Below, piece by piece: positions 33,305-41,573 of a stretch of DNA of 64,000 bases. The notes beneath the pieces are model-generated. The model had not been told where the DNA came from. It was given only the letters and a program-made list of their open reading frames with translations, and did not search any database. Positions within the stretch are counted from its first letter, which is position 1. Each line of letters begins with the position of its first letter. The position numbers were made by a program, and so were the translations under genes. Source of the stretch: JACVRW01 sp034664085 (lineage in GTDB: Bacteria > Actinomycetota > Thermoleophilia > Solirubrobacterales > Thermoleophilaceae); assembly GCA_034664085.1 (NCBI GenBank), contig JAXDII010000100.1, positions 1-64,000 on the forward strand. The letters run 5' to 3'.

Positions 33305-34257
33305 GCGCCGGGGACCTCACCCTCCTGCGCCTGATGCTGCAGGCCAGGCGCTTCGACGAGCAGGTGCTGCGCATGGCCGACCGGATCGACGGCCACCACC
33401 ACGTCTCACACGGCCTCGAGGCGTCGGCGGCCGCGCTCGGGCTGGTGCGCCACGAAGGCGACCTGGTCGCCACCAACTACCGCAACCACGCGCACCTGAT
33501 CTGCCTCGGCCACGACCCGGCGCTGATGCTGGCGGAGATCCTCGGCCGCCCGGTGGCGCCTCAGCTCGGCCGGGCCGGGTCGATGCACCTCGCGGCGCCG
33601 GAGCTGGGCGTGCTCTACACGAGCGCCATGGTCGCCGGCGGCGTCCCTCAGTCGCTCGGGTACGCGCTCGCGCTCAAGCGCAGCGGCGCCGGTGTGAGCT
33701 TCTGCCTGTTCGGCGACGGCGCACTCGAGGAGGGCGTCGCCCACGAGTCGCTCAACCTGGCCATGCTGTGGGCGCTGCCGGTCGTGTTCGTCTGCGAGAA
33801 CAACGCGGGCGAGGACTCGCCGTCGCTCACCGCCGTGGCCGAGGCGCACGGCGTGAGGGCGGCCGTGGCCGACGGTCGCAGGCCGCGCGAGGTCGTGAGC
33901 GCCCTGCGCGATGCCGCCGGCCACACCCGCGACACGCTGACGCCGAGCTTCCTCGAGGTGCGCTCGGCGGAGTGGCCCGGCAACGCGGCGTTCTTCCCCA
34001 AGGACGTCACCGGCCCCACCGACCTCTCCGCGGCCGCGGCGCAGAGCGGCTCGCCCTGGTACGACGCCGACGACCCGGTCCTCGCGGAGGCCCGCGAGCT
34101 GCTGGCCGAGGGCGTGCCCGCCGAGCGGCTGCAGGCAGTCGAGGCGGAGGTCACGGCGGAGATCGAGGCGGCGGCCGAGCACGCCCTCACCGCCGCGCCG
34201 GCCTCGGCGTCGCTTGCCGAGGTGGCCCACTCCGACGTCTGGGCGGCGCGCCCGTGA
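33301..34257 (+). CDS. ThDP-dependent E1 alpha-subunit (second, unfused)
   Basis: A 318-residue E1-alpha homologue of the pyruvate/acetoin dehydrogenase type. GRAGSMHLAAPELG, GGVPQSLGYALALK and the ThDP motif GDGALEEG...ENN (about residues 139-168) are present. It is shorter than typical E1-alpha and its C-terminal third is Ala/Glu-rich. It overlaps the fused E1 stop by ATGA and the following beta subunit by GTGA, so alpha2 and beta2 probably form one enzyme. Having this and a fused E1 in one operon is unusual. Confidence 0.82.
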   Translation: MSAGDLTLLRLMLQARRFDEQVLRMADRIDGHHHVSHGLEASAAALGLVRHEGDLVATNYRNHAHLICLGHDPALMLAEILGRPVAPQLGRAGSMHLAAPELGVLYTSAMVAGGVPQSLGYALALKRSGAGVSFCLFGDGALEEGVAHESLNLAMLWALPVVFVCENNAGEDSPSLTAVAEAHGVRAAVADGRRPREVVSALRDAAGHTRDTLTPSFLEVRSAEWPGNAAFFPKDVTGPTDLSAAAAQSGSPWYDADDPVLAEARELLAEGVPAERLQAVEAEVTAEIEAAAEHALTAAPASASLAEVAHSDVWAARP

Positions 34258-35219
34258 CCGAGACAGTCCCCTACTGGGAGGCCCGCGCACGCGCGCTCGC
34301 TCGCTGCCTGGACGCGGACCCGAGCGTGGTGATCATCGGCCACGCCACCTCCGCCCCCTACAACTCCGACGACGGAATCCGCGACCGCTATCCCGACCGC
34401 TTCCTGACACCGCCGATCAGCGAGTTCGCGGTCCTCAGCGCGAGCGTCGGCGCCGCCTCTGCCGGCCTGCGTCCGTGCGTGTTCCTCGGGACCTCGACCT
34501 TCATGTACTACGGCTGGTCGGCGTTCGTGAACGAGGCGCCGCACGTCCGCTACCTCAGCGGCGGCCAGGTGAGCGCCCCCGCCGTCCTGCACGTGCTGGC
34601 CGGGGCGCGCAGGGCGGGCGGCGTGCAGCACGAGCACACGCCGCAGTCGATGCTGCAGGGCATTCCCGGGCTGAGGCTGTACACGCCGGCCACGCCCCAG
34701 TCGATCTACGACGTGGTGGTCGCGGCGCTCACGGGCGACGACCCGGTCGTGATCGCCGACCACGTGCTGCTCGGAGAGACCGAGGGGCCGCTCGACGAGG
34801 CCGCCTCCACCCAGACCGGACCGCTCGAGCTGCTGCGCTCGGGCGACGACGGCCTGATCGTCGGGTCGTCGCTGATGAGCCAGCGGAGCCTCGAGGCGGC
34901 CGACTCCCTGGCCGACGGCGAGTCGCTCTCGCTCACGGTGGCCAACCTGGTCACCCTGTCGCCCAGCCCCTGGGCCGAGGTGGCCGAGCTGGCCGAGCGC
35001 CACCCGTTCACCGTCTTCGTGGACGAGGCCCGCGGTCCGGGGAGCCCCGCGTCCTACGTGATGTCGCGCGTGGCGGAGCAGCTGCCCGGGGAGCGGCTCC
35101 GGCTGCTCTGCGCCAGCGAGACCTTCTACCCCTTCGCGCCCGCGCTGCTGGACGAGGTCGTCCCGACCGTCGGCCGCATCCGGGACACGGTCCTGGCGTT
35201 CGCCGCTCAGCCCAGGTAG
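34254..35219 (+). CDS. ThDP-dependent E1 beta-subunit / transketolase C-terminal-like protein
   Basis: A 321-residue partner of the preceding alpha subunit. The pyrimidine-binding region has LTPPISEFAVLSASVGAASAGLRPCVFLG with the conserved ISE glutamate, and the C-terminal domain has VFVDEARGPGSP. It diverges more from E1-beta norms than the fused enzyme does (for example TSTFMYYGWSAFVNEAPHVRYLSGG). GTG start overlaps the alpha gene stop. Its 3' end overlaps the convergent LivF gene by 13 bp. Confidence 0.8.
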   Translation: MTETVPYWEARARALARCLDADPSVVIIGHATSAPYNSDDGIRDRYPDRFLTPPISEFAVLSASVGAASAGLRPCVFLGTSTFMYYGWSAFVNEAPHVRYLSGGQVSAPAVLHVLAGARRAGGVQHEHTPQSMLQGIPGLRLYTPATPQSIYDVVVAALTGDDPVVIADHVLLGETEGPLDEAASTQTGPLELLRSGDDGLIVGSSLMSQRSLEAADSLADGESLSLTVANLVTLSPSPWAEVAELAERHPFTVFVDEARGPGSPASYVMSRVAEQLPGERLRLLCASETFYPFAPALLDEVVPTVGRIRDTVLAFAAQPR

Positions 35220-35911
35220 GCGCTCAGCAGCTGGTCGTTGCCGAGCAGCGCCTGGGCGTGCTCCTCGCCGACTACCTCGCCGCGCCTCATCACGTACGCG
35301 CGATCCGCGACCCCCGCCGCCACGGCGGCGTTCTGCTCGACCAGGAGGAACGCCGTCTTCAGCTCCCGCCGCACCCGGGCGAGCAGCTCGATCACCTCGT
35401 CGACGAGCTTCGGCGACAGCCCCAGCGAGGGCTCGTCGAGCATCAGCAGCGACGGCTGCGACATCAGGCCGCGGGCGATGGCGAGCATCTGCTGCTGGCC
35501 GCCGGAGAGCTCGCCCGCCCGCTGTCCGAGCTTGTCGCGCAGCACGGGGAAGACGTCGAGCAGGCGCTCCAGTCGCTCCTCCTGCCCCTGCGATCCCATG
35601 CCGCCCAGCCGCAGGTTGTCGGCCACGGTCTGGCGCACGAACACCTGGCGCCCCTCGGGCACGTGCGCCAGTCCGGCGCGCGCGATGCGATGCGGGCTCA
35701 CGCCGGTGATCTCCGCCCCGTTGAAGCGGATGCTGCCCTGCCGCGGCGCGATCAGCCCCGAGACCACGCGCAGCAGTGTGCTCTTGCCGGCTCCGTTGGC
35801 GCCCAGGATCGCCACCGCCTCCTGGGGATGCACGTCGATCGCCACGCCGTGCAGCACGTCGACCTTCGGCGTGTAGCCGCCTACCAGGTCGACGATCTCC
35901 AGGGCGGCCAT
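35207..35911 (-). CDS. livF: LIV-type ABC transporter ATPase (LivF)
   Basis: A 234-residue ATPase. Walker A GANGAGKST is near residue 39, the signature LSGGQQQML and Walker B LLMLDEPSLGLSP follow, and the family C-terminus LLSAYLG is present. It forms the second ATPase of the branched-chain-amino-acid-type importer with the fused LivM-LivG, LivH and the binding protein. These importers also carry aromatic acids, urea and amides, so the substrate may be the compound degraded by the neighbouring enzymes. It starts 4 bp after the fused gene. Confidence 0.93.
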   Translation of the reverse strand: MAALEIVDLVGGYTPKVDVLHGVAIDVHPQEAVAILGANGAGKSTLLRVVSGLIAPRQGSIRFNGAEITGVSPHRIARAGLAHVPEGRQVFVRQTVADNLRLGGMGSQGQEERLERLLDVFPVLRDKLGQRAGELSGGQQQMLAIARGLMSQPSLLMLDEPSLGLSPKLVDEVIELLARVRRELKTAFLLVEQNAAVAAGVADRAYVMRRGEVVGEEHAQALLGNDQLLSAYLG

Positions 35912-35915
35912 CCGC

Positions 35916-37751
35916 TCAGCCTTTCTCGCCGGCGAGCATGCCGGCCCTGCGCTTGGCGAAGGACTCGCCCAGATAGGCGGCTATCACGGCCGGGTCGCGG
36001 GCGATGGCGTCCGGCTCCCCCTCGGCGAGCTTCGTGCCCCCGTCGAGGACGGTGACCGAGTCGCAGATCGGCAGCAGGAAGGACATGTCGTGGTCGATCA
36101 CGACGAGCGTCACGCCGGCGGCACGGGCGTTCAGGAGCACGTCGCGCAGCGCGACCGCATCGGTCGGAGTCAGGCCCGCCGCCGGCTCGTCGAGCAGCAG
36201 CAGATACGGGCGGCAGGACAGCGCCATCGCGACGCCGAGGAGCCGCAGCTGGCCGTACGACAGCTCGGTCACCGGCAGGTCGGCGGCCGCGCTCAGCCCG
36301 CACGAGGCGAGCACGGCGTCGGCCCCCTCCGGCAGCTGCTCGTTGACCGCCTCGCGTGACCGCGCGCTCGCGACGATCAGCTCGCAGCTCTCGCGCGCCG
36401 TGAAGCTGCCGAACGCCTCGGGCTCCTGGAAGGTCCGCACGAGCCCGAGCCGGGCGATCGAGTCCGGCCGGCGCCCCTGGAGCGGCTCGCCGCGGTAGGT
36501 GATCGCGCCGTCGGTGGTCGCGAGGAACCCGGACACGCAGTTGAGCAGCGTCGTCTTGCCGGATCCGTTGGGGCCGATCACGCCCCTGATCTCGCCGGTG
36601 CGGACGCTGATGTCGATGCCGTCGAGCGCGCGGTTCGCGCCGAACCACCGCTTGACCGAGGTCGCTTCGAGGAGCACGTCGCCGAGCGGCTGCGCGGTGC
36701 GCTCGACCGGGGGCGGCAATGCGACGTCGCCGCCGCCCGGGCCCGGCTCGGCCGCGGGCGCGGGTTCGGCCGCGCCCGCCGTCCAGCCCTTCAGGGCGCC
36801 GAGCAGGCCACGCGGCAGGACGAGCATCGCCGCGACCAGCAGCACTCCGTAGATCAGCAGGCTCATGTTCGGATCGTCCGAGCCGATCCAGAGCGGCAGG
36901 AACAGGACGATCCAGGCGCCGAGCGCCGGTCCTCCGAGCACGGTCAGGCCGCCCAGCACGATCGCGAGGTAGATGCCGATGAACTGGAGGCTGCCGAACA
37001 GCTCCGGCGTGACGACCTGCTGCTGGAGCAGCAGCAGCGCGCCCGCCACGCCGACGACGGTGGCGGACAGCTCGAAGGCGATCAGCTGGTGCACGAGCAC
37101 GTTGATGCCGAGCGAGCGCGCGAGCCGCTCGCGGTCGCGGATCGCCCGCAGCCGCGCGCCGAAGCGCGACCGCGCGACCGCGGCATAGAGCGCGATCGCC
37201 AGCGCCAGGAAGACGAGGTACAGGTAGTACTGGCTGCTGAGGCTCTCGAACTCGAGCGGCCCGATGCTGCCGGGCGGCTCGGCGGCCTGGAGTCCGCGCG
37301 GGCCCTCGGTGATCGACAGGTTCGTGATCAGCAGGACGATGAACTCGGTGAACGCGATCGTCACCACCAGGAACGCGACACCGGTCGTGCGCAGAGCGAC
37401 CAGCGCGATCGGCAGCGCGAGCAGGGCGGGTATCGCGGCGGCGAACAGGAGGCTCGGCCAGAAGCCGATGTCGAGGTGGATGATCGTGATGCCCGAGGCG
37501 TACGCCCCGACGCCCCAGAGCCCACCCTGCGCCAGCGTCGGCAGCCCGCTCAGGTTGACGAACATGCCCGTGCCGACGGCCACGATCGCCCAGATCGCAG
37601 CCAGGCTCGCCACCGACAGCAGCGTCGTGTTCGCGCTGCCGATCAGGTGCGGGGGCCAGGTCGGCACGGCGACCAGCACCACCAGCGCCAGCGCGATGTT
37701 CACCGCGACGTAGACGCGGCGACGCCGGCCCACCGCGAGCCTAGACCTCAA
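35916..37751 (-). CDS. Fused LIV-type permease-ATPase (LivM-LivG)
   Basis: A 611-residue fusion. Residues 1-320 are a LivM permease with about nine membrane segments (LAQGGLWGVGAYASG, GVAGALLLLQQQVVTPELFG). A 35-residue Ala/Pro/Gly linker follows. Residues 355-611 are a LivG ATPase: Walker A GPNGSGKTT near 392, RTFQEPEAFGSFTARE, signature LSYGQ and Walker B LLLDEPAAGL. Fusion guarantees one-to-one assembly. The ATG overlaps the end of livH by 11 bp. Confidence 0.92.
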   Translation of the reverse strand: MRSRLAVGRRRRVYVAVNIALALVVLVAVPTWPPHLIGSANTTLLSVASLAAIWAIVAVGTGMFVNLSGLPTLAQGGLWGVGAYASGITIIHLDIGFWPSLLFAAAIPALLALPIALVALRTTGVAFLVVTIAFTEFIVLLITNLSITEGPRGLQAAEPPGSIGPLEFESLSSQYYLYLVFLALAIALYAAVARSRFGARLRAIRDRERLARSLGINVLVHQLIAFELSATVVGVAGALLLLQQQVVTPELFGSLQFIGIYLAIVLGGLTVLGGPALGAWIVLFLPLWIGSDDPNMSLLIYGVLLVAAMLVLPRGLLGALKGWTAGAAEPAPAAEPGPGGGDVALPPPVERTAQPLGDVLLEATSVKRWFGANRALDGIDISVRTGEIRGVIGPNGSGKTTLLNCVSGFLATTDGAITYRGEPLQGRRPDSIARLGLVRTFQEPEAFGSFTARESCELIVASARSREAVNEQLPEGADAVLASCGLSAAADLPVTELSYGQLRLLGVAMALSCRPYLLLLDEPAAGLTPTDAVALRDVLLNARAAGVTLVVIDHDMSFLLPICDSVTVLDGGTKLAEGEPDAIARDPAVIAAYLGESFAKRRAGMLAGEKG

Positions 37752-38604
37752 CGGTTCCCCTGAAGACTCCCTGTGGGCGCCAGGCGAGGATCGCGATCAA
37801 GAGCACGAACGCGTAGCCGTCCTGCCACTCCGGGCCGACCCCGTAGGCCGAGCCATAGGTCTCCACCAGCCCCAGCGTCAGCCCCACCACCACCGCGCCG
37901 GTGACGTTGCCGATCCCACCGGCCAGCGCCACCGCGAGGCCCTTGATCAGGAAGGCGTTGCCACCGAACGCCGTGAACGGGAACAGGATGCCCAGCAGCA
38001 CCCCCGCCAGGCCGGCGAGTGCCGAGCCGATCAGGAAGGCCACGGAGGTGGTCCGCACGGCGTCGACCCCCACCAGGGAAGCCATGTGCGGGTTCTCCGC
38101 GGTGGCCCGCATCCGGCGCCCCACGTCGGAGTGCCCCAGCATCCAGATCAGCCCCGCCACGACCGGTATGCAGATCCCGAGCATGAGCAGCCGGGCGTCC
38201 GTGAAGATCACGCCGCCGACCTCCACGCTGTCGGTCAGCGGCGACGCGATCTGGCGCTGCTCCGGCGACCAGATCTTGACGATCAGCTGCTGGATGACGA
38301 TGCCCAGCCCCACCGTGAGGATGAACGTGGCGAGGTGGTCGGAGGCCAGCCTCTGGAACATCGTCCGGTAGAGCACGACGCCGAGCGCTCCCACCGCCAG
38401 CGGGGCGATCAGCAGCGCCAGCCACCAGGGGGCACCGGCGCTGACCAGGGCGTATCCCACGAACGTGCCCAGGATCAGGAACTGCCCGTGGGCGTAGTTC
38501 ATGATCCGGGACACGCCGAAGACCAGCGTCAGCCCCACGCCGACCAGGATGTAGACGGCGCTGATCGACAGGCCGTTGAAGGTCTGCTGGAGGAACGTGG
38601 TCAA
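37741..38604 (-). CDS. livH: LIV-type ABC transporter permease (LivH)
   Basis: A 287-residue membrane permease with the LivH pattern GLSISAVYILVGVGLTLVFGVSRIMNYAHGQF at the N-terminus (first helix and EAA-like region), AVALAGGIGNVTGAVVVGLTLG, and a C-terminal AWRPQGVFRG. It pairs with the permease half of the LivM-LivG fusion. It starts 13 bp after the binding-protein stop, within the same minus-strand operon. Confidence 0.93.
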   Translation of the reverse strand: MTTFLQQTFNGLSISAVYILVGVGLTLVFGVSRIMNYAHGQFLILGTFVGYALVSAGAPWWLALLIAPLAVGALGVVLYRTMFQRLASDHLATFILTVGLGIVIQQLIVKIWSPEQRQIASPLTDSVEVGGVIFTDARLLMLGICIPVVAGLIWMLGHSDVGRRMRATAENPHMASLVGVDAVRTTSVAFLIGSALAGLAGVLLGILFPFTAFGGNAFLIKGLAVALAGGIGNVTGAVVVGLTLGLVETYGSAYGVGPEWQDGYAFVLLIAILAWRPQGVFRGTVEV

Positions 38605-38617
38605 CGCCCGGGTACCC

Positions 38618-39838
38618 CTACCGAGCCTTGCAGGTCCCCCCGCGACATTCGTACACGGCGCTGGGATCGACGGAGCTCGGGTTCGGGAAGCGGTACACCG
38701 TGACCTTGTCGCCCTGGACCACGTCCAGCAGCGTCTCGCACTGGAGGTCCCGCGCCTCGGTCATCGTGCACGTGCCGAACGGTCCGTCGTAGGACTGGCC
38801 CGGGAGCGCCTTCGCGATCGCCTCGGCGTCGGTGGCCGTGCCGGCCTCCTGCATCGCCTGCGCGAGCACGTAGTAGCTGTAGTAGAGCGCCACCGCCGCG
38901 CCCGGGTTGCCCGCCGGCTCCTCGTCTCCGAAGATCACCTCCGGCGAGTAGTCCGGAATCGTCGCCGACGGCGAGTACGTGGGGTTGAAGTTCGGGATGA
39001 TGAACGTGATGTCCTCGAGGCCCTGGGCCTCCAGGACCTGGTCGGGCGTCATCACGTCGTTCAGCCCGTACTTGCCCACTCCGAGCTGAGCCGCCTGCTG
39101 AAGGATCGCGACGGCGTGCTCCGGCGACTGCAGGGCGATGATCAGGTCCGGCGACTTCTTCTTGAGCGAGGTGAGGATCGGCGAGAAGTCCGTCGCGTTG
39201 CCCGCGAACAGCTCCTGCCCGACGACCTCGATGCCCACCTCCTGCGATGCCGCTGCATAGGCCGCCGAGGCGCCCTGGCCCTCGTCGTCGTTGGGCGCGA
39301 TGATCGCCACGGTCTTGATGTCGGGGAACTCCGCGGCGGTCTGCTTCATCGAGGTGACGAACAGGCTGGTCAGGAACGGCACTGGAGAGAACAGCAGCGG
39401 GTTGGCGTCGGCCTCTTCCAGCAGGGTCGCCTGCAGGTCGAAGGCGGGCGTGAAGGTGATGACGCCGCTCTGCTTCCAGGTGCTGTAGGCGACCGGAGCG
39501 GAGATGTCCGGGCCCAGCGCGGCGATGCTGCCGTCGTCGACGACGGCACGGGCGGCCTTGCCGACGGCGCTCGGGTCGCTTCCGTTGTCCTCCGCGGCGA
39601 CCAGTGCCTTGTAGGTCTTGTCGCCGACCTTGATGCCGCCGGCGGCATTGAGGTCGGCGGCGGCGGCCTCGAGGCCCTGCACCGCGGGCGCCCCGTAGAC
39701 CTGCAGGTTGCCGGACAGCTGCGTGTCCGCCCCGAAGGTGACCGTCCCCTTCTCGGAGCCCGAGCCCTCGTCCCCGCCGCCACAAGCAGCGAGTCCGGCG
39801 GCCAGCAGCGCACAGACGATGCCAGACCTTCCAATCAT
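38618..39838 (-). CDS. LIV-type ABC transporter substrate-binding lipoprotein
   Basis: A 406-residue type I periplasmic-binding protein. A short signal ends in the lipobox LLAAGLAAC with a Gly/Ser/Glu tether. The mature part opens VTFGADTQLSGNLQVYGAPAVQGLEAA, typical of Peripla_BP_6. The ATG at 39838 is preceded by GGAGAGGACACGAGGG and gives a normal signal peptide; the frame is open another 18 codons upstream without one. It heads the importer operon, with a TAGTATATC-like site about 90 bp upstream. Confidence 0.92.
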   Translation of the reverse strand: MIGRSGIVCALLAAGLAACGGGDEGSGSEKGTVTFGADTQLSGNLQVYGAPAVQGLEAAAADLNAAGGIKVGDKTYKALVAAEDNGSDPSAVGKAARAVVDDGSIAALGPDISAPVAYSTWKQSGVITFTPAFDLQATLLEEADANPLLFSPVPFLTSLFVTSMKQTAAEFPDIKTVAIIAPNDDEGQGASAAYAAASQEVGIEVVGQELFAGNATDFSPILTSLKKKSPDLIIALQSPEHAVAILQQAAQLGVGKYGLNDVMTPDQVLEAQGLEDITFIIPNFNPTYSPSATIPDYSPEVIFGDEEPAGNPGAAVALYYSYYVLAQAMQEAGTATDAEAIAKALPGQSYDGPFGTCTMTEARDLQCETLLDVVQGDKVTVYRFPNPSSVDPSAVYECRGGTCKAR

Positions 39839-39928
39839 CCCTCGTGTCCTCTCCTCGGCGGTCCGCTCAGCGAGAAGCGACCGGCAAGCCAAGCTCGAAT
39901 AGGCCAGGAATATGGTAAGCGCAACTTG

Positions 39929-39938
39929 AGATATACGA
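39929..39938. promoter_or_regulatory. TAGTATATC-like motif upstream of LIV importer operon
   Basis: AGATATACGA on the plus strand (TCGTATATCT on the minus) lies 90 bp before the binding-protein start. On the minus strand the sequence continues CAAG, so GTATATCTCAA matches the ALDH/RibBA site exactly. The surrounding 134-bp gap holds no gene. Confidence 0.45.
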
Positions 39939-39972
39939 CACTACCATCAGGGCAGAAGCTGTCAAGGAGGGC

Positions 39973-40518
39973 TTATTCGGGGCCCAGGCGCATCGCCCGG
40001 CTGAGGATCGCGAGCGCCTCCTCGCGGTCCGGCAGCTTGCCCGAGAGCAGGCTCTGGAGGCCTAGGCCGTCGAGCGCCGCGGCGAGCGCCCTGGCCCCGG
40101 TCGGATCGGCGCCCAGGCGCAGCGCCGTGTCCTGCACCGAGGCGATCCAGCGCTCCGCCTCGGGACGCAGGGCAGGCCGGCGCGCGGCCAGCAGGTAGAG
40201 TTCGTAGACCGCGACGAAGCGGGTCCGGTGCTCGGTGATCTCGGTGGCCAGCAGGTCGGCGAAGCCGCCCAGGTCCTCTACCGCGGCCACGGCGGTGGCG
40301 GAGAGCTCGTTGCCCGACGTGAGCGCGGCCACGAGCAGGTCGTCGAGCGTGGCGAAGTAGTGCAGCGCCGCGCTCGGCGAGACCCCCGCGACCTCGGCCA
40401 CCGCGCGATGGGAGACGCCGGCGACTCCGTCGCGCTCGACGATCGCGAGCGTCGCGTCAATGAGCTGCGCGCGCCGGCGCTCGCCCTTCAGGATGCGACG
40501 GTCGGTCTCCTCGCTCAC
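39973..40518 (-). CDS. TetR-family transcriptional regulator
   Basis: A 181-residue regulator. The TetR helix-turn-helix is at residues 17-60 (RRAQLIDATLAIVERDGVAG, SHRAVAEVAGVSPSAALHYFATLDDLL). The C-terminal ligand domain is all-helical and not recognisable beyond the family. It diverges from the EamA carrier with two TATATC-type sites between them, so it probably controls that carrier and itself, and perhaps the LIV importer lying downstream of it. Confidence 0.9.
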   Translation of the reverse strand: MSEETDRRILKGERRRAQLIDATLAIVERDGVAGVSHRAVAEVAGVSPSAALHYFATLDDLLVAALTSGNELSATAVAAVEDLGGFADLLATEITEHRTRFVAVYELYLLAARRPALRPEAERWIASVQDTALRLGADPTGARALAAALDGLGLQSLLSGKLPDREEALAILSRAMRLGPE

Positions 40519-40537
40519 GGCCCGCCGAAGCCCTTGA

Positions 40538-40568
40538 GAATATATCTAGCCACGTCAGTGATATACTA
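40538..40568. promoter_or_regulatory. Paired TATATC motifs between divergent TetR and EamA genes
   Basis: Two sites in opposite orientation: GAATATATCT (40538-40547) next to the TetR start, and TGATATACTA (40559-40568) facing the EamA gene. Read on the minus strand the second gives TAGTATATCACTGA, a 14-base match to the site upstream of the SDR gene at 52173. They could be divergent -10 boxes, operators, or both. Confidence 0.5.
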
Positions 40569-40631
40569 GCCGCCCGGCGGGATCGCGCAGAGCGCGCGGC
40601 TGGGTTGCACCCAGGCCAGCTGCCCAACCGC

Positions 40632-41573
40632 GTGGAACCGACCGACAAGAACTCGCCGAGCCATCCGCGCGCGGGCCAGCTGCAGGCCGTCCTGTCCGCC
40701 CTTGGGTTCGCCACCGGCGGCTACCTGACCAAGCGGTTCGAGTCTGCCGGCGGCGCGGCGATGACGCTGATCGCGTTCCGGATGCTCGCCGGGCTCGCCG
40801 TCTTCGGCGGCGTCGCGGCCGCCAGGGGCTATCGCCTGCCCTCCAGGAAGCTGGTCGCGATCGGCCTTGGACTCGGGGGCGTCCAGCTTGTATCCAACTC
40901 GGCGCTCATCGTCGGCTTCGCGAAGGCGCCCGCGAGCCTCGTCGTGCTCGTGTTCTACGTCTATCCGCTGCTGGTCGTGGCCGGCGGCGCGCTCCTGTTC
41001 GGGGAAGGCGTCGGTCGCAATCGGGCTGTGCTGATCGCGGCGGGGCTGACAGGCCTCGTGCTCGCGGTGGGAACGCCGGCGTCGGTCACCGTCGTCGGCG
41101 TCACGCTCGGCCTGTCCGCCGGCATCGGGATGGCGTCCTTCATCCTGGGGAGCCGCTACGCGTTCGAGCAGGGCATGCAGGTGATTCAGCTGCTCGCGCT
41201 GAGCTACGCCTGCCCGTCGGTCCTGATGGTCGCGCTGCTGGCGACGGGAGTCGTACCGCTGCCGTCCCTGACGACCGACGCGATCGCGCCGATGATCGGC
41301 TTCATCGCGCTCGGATCGGTGATCCCGGTCGTCCTGTTCGTCTCGGCGATCCGCCGCATCGGAGCCGGCATGACCGCTCTGCTTGCCACCATCGAGCCGT
41401 TTGCCGCGGTGGTCCTGGCCTACCTGCTCCTCGACGAGTCGCTGACGGCCCTGCAGCTGGTCGGCGGAGCGCTGATCATCACGGCGGCGGCGCTGCTCAG
41501 CATCCTGCCGGCCGGGGCCGGGGTCAGCCGGCGTGGGAGCGGCTCGAGTCGCGCCAGGGCTCGTCGAGCGTAG
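40632..41573 (+). CDS. EamA/DMT-family transporter
   Basis: A roughly 313-residue carrier with ten hydrophobic segments in two EamA repeats (LSALGFATGGYLTKRFESAGG; AGMTALLATIEPFAAVVLAYLLLDESLTALQ). It could import or export a metabolite of the pathway. The start is uncertain: GTG at 40632 is preferred, TTG at 40605 is possible, and neither has a clear ribosome site. Its last 50 bp overlap the convergent GGDEF/HD-GYP gene; both C-terminal tails are non-conserved, so the overlap looks genuine. Confidence 0.87.
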   Translation: MEPTDKNSPSHPRAGQLQAVLSALGFATGGYLTKRFESAGGAAMTLIAFRMLAGLAVFGGVAAARGYRLPSRKLVAIGLGLGGVQLVSNSALIVGFAKAPASLVVLVFYVYPLLVVAGGALLFGEGVGRNRAVLIAAGLTGLVLAVGTPASVTVVGVTLGLSAGIGMASFILGSRYAFEQGMQVIQLLALSYACPSVLMVALLATGVVPLPSLTTDAIAPMIGFIALGSVIPVVLFVSAIRRIGAGMTALLATIEPFAAVVLAYLLLDESLTALQLVGGALIITAAALLSILPAGAGVSRRGSGSSRARARRA

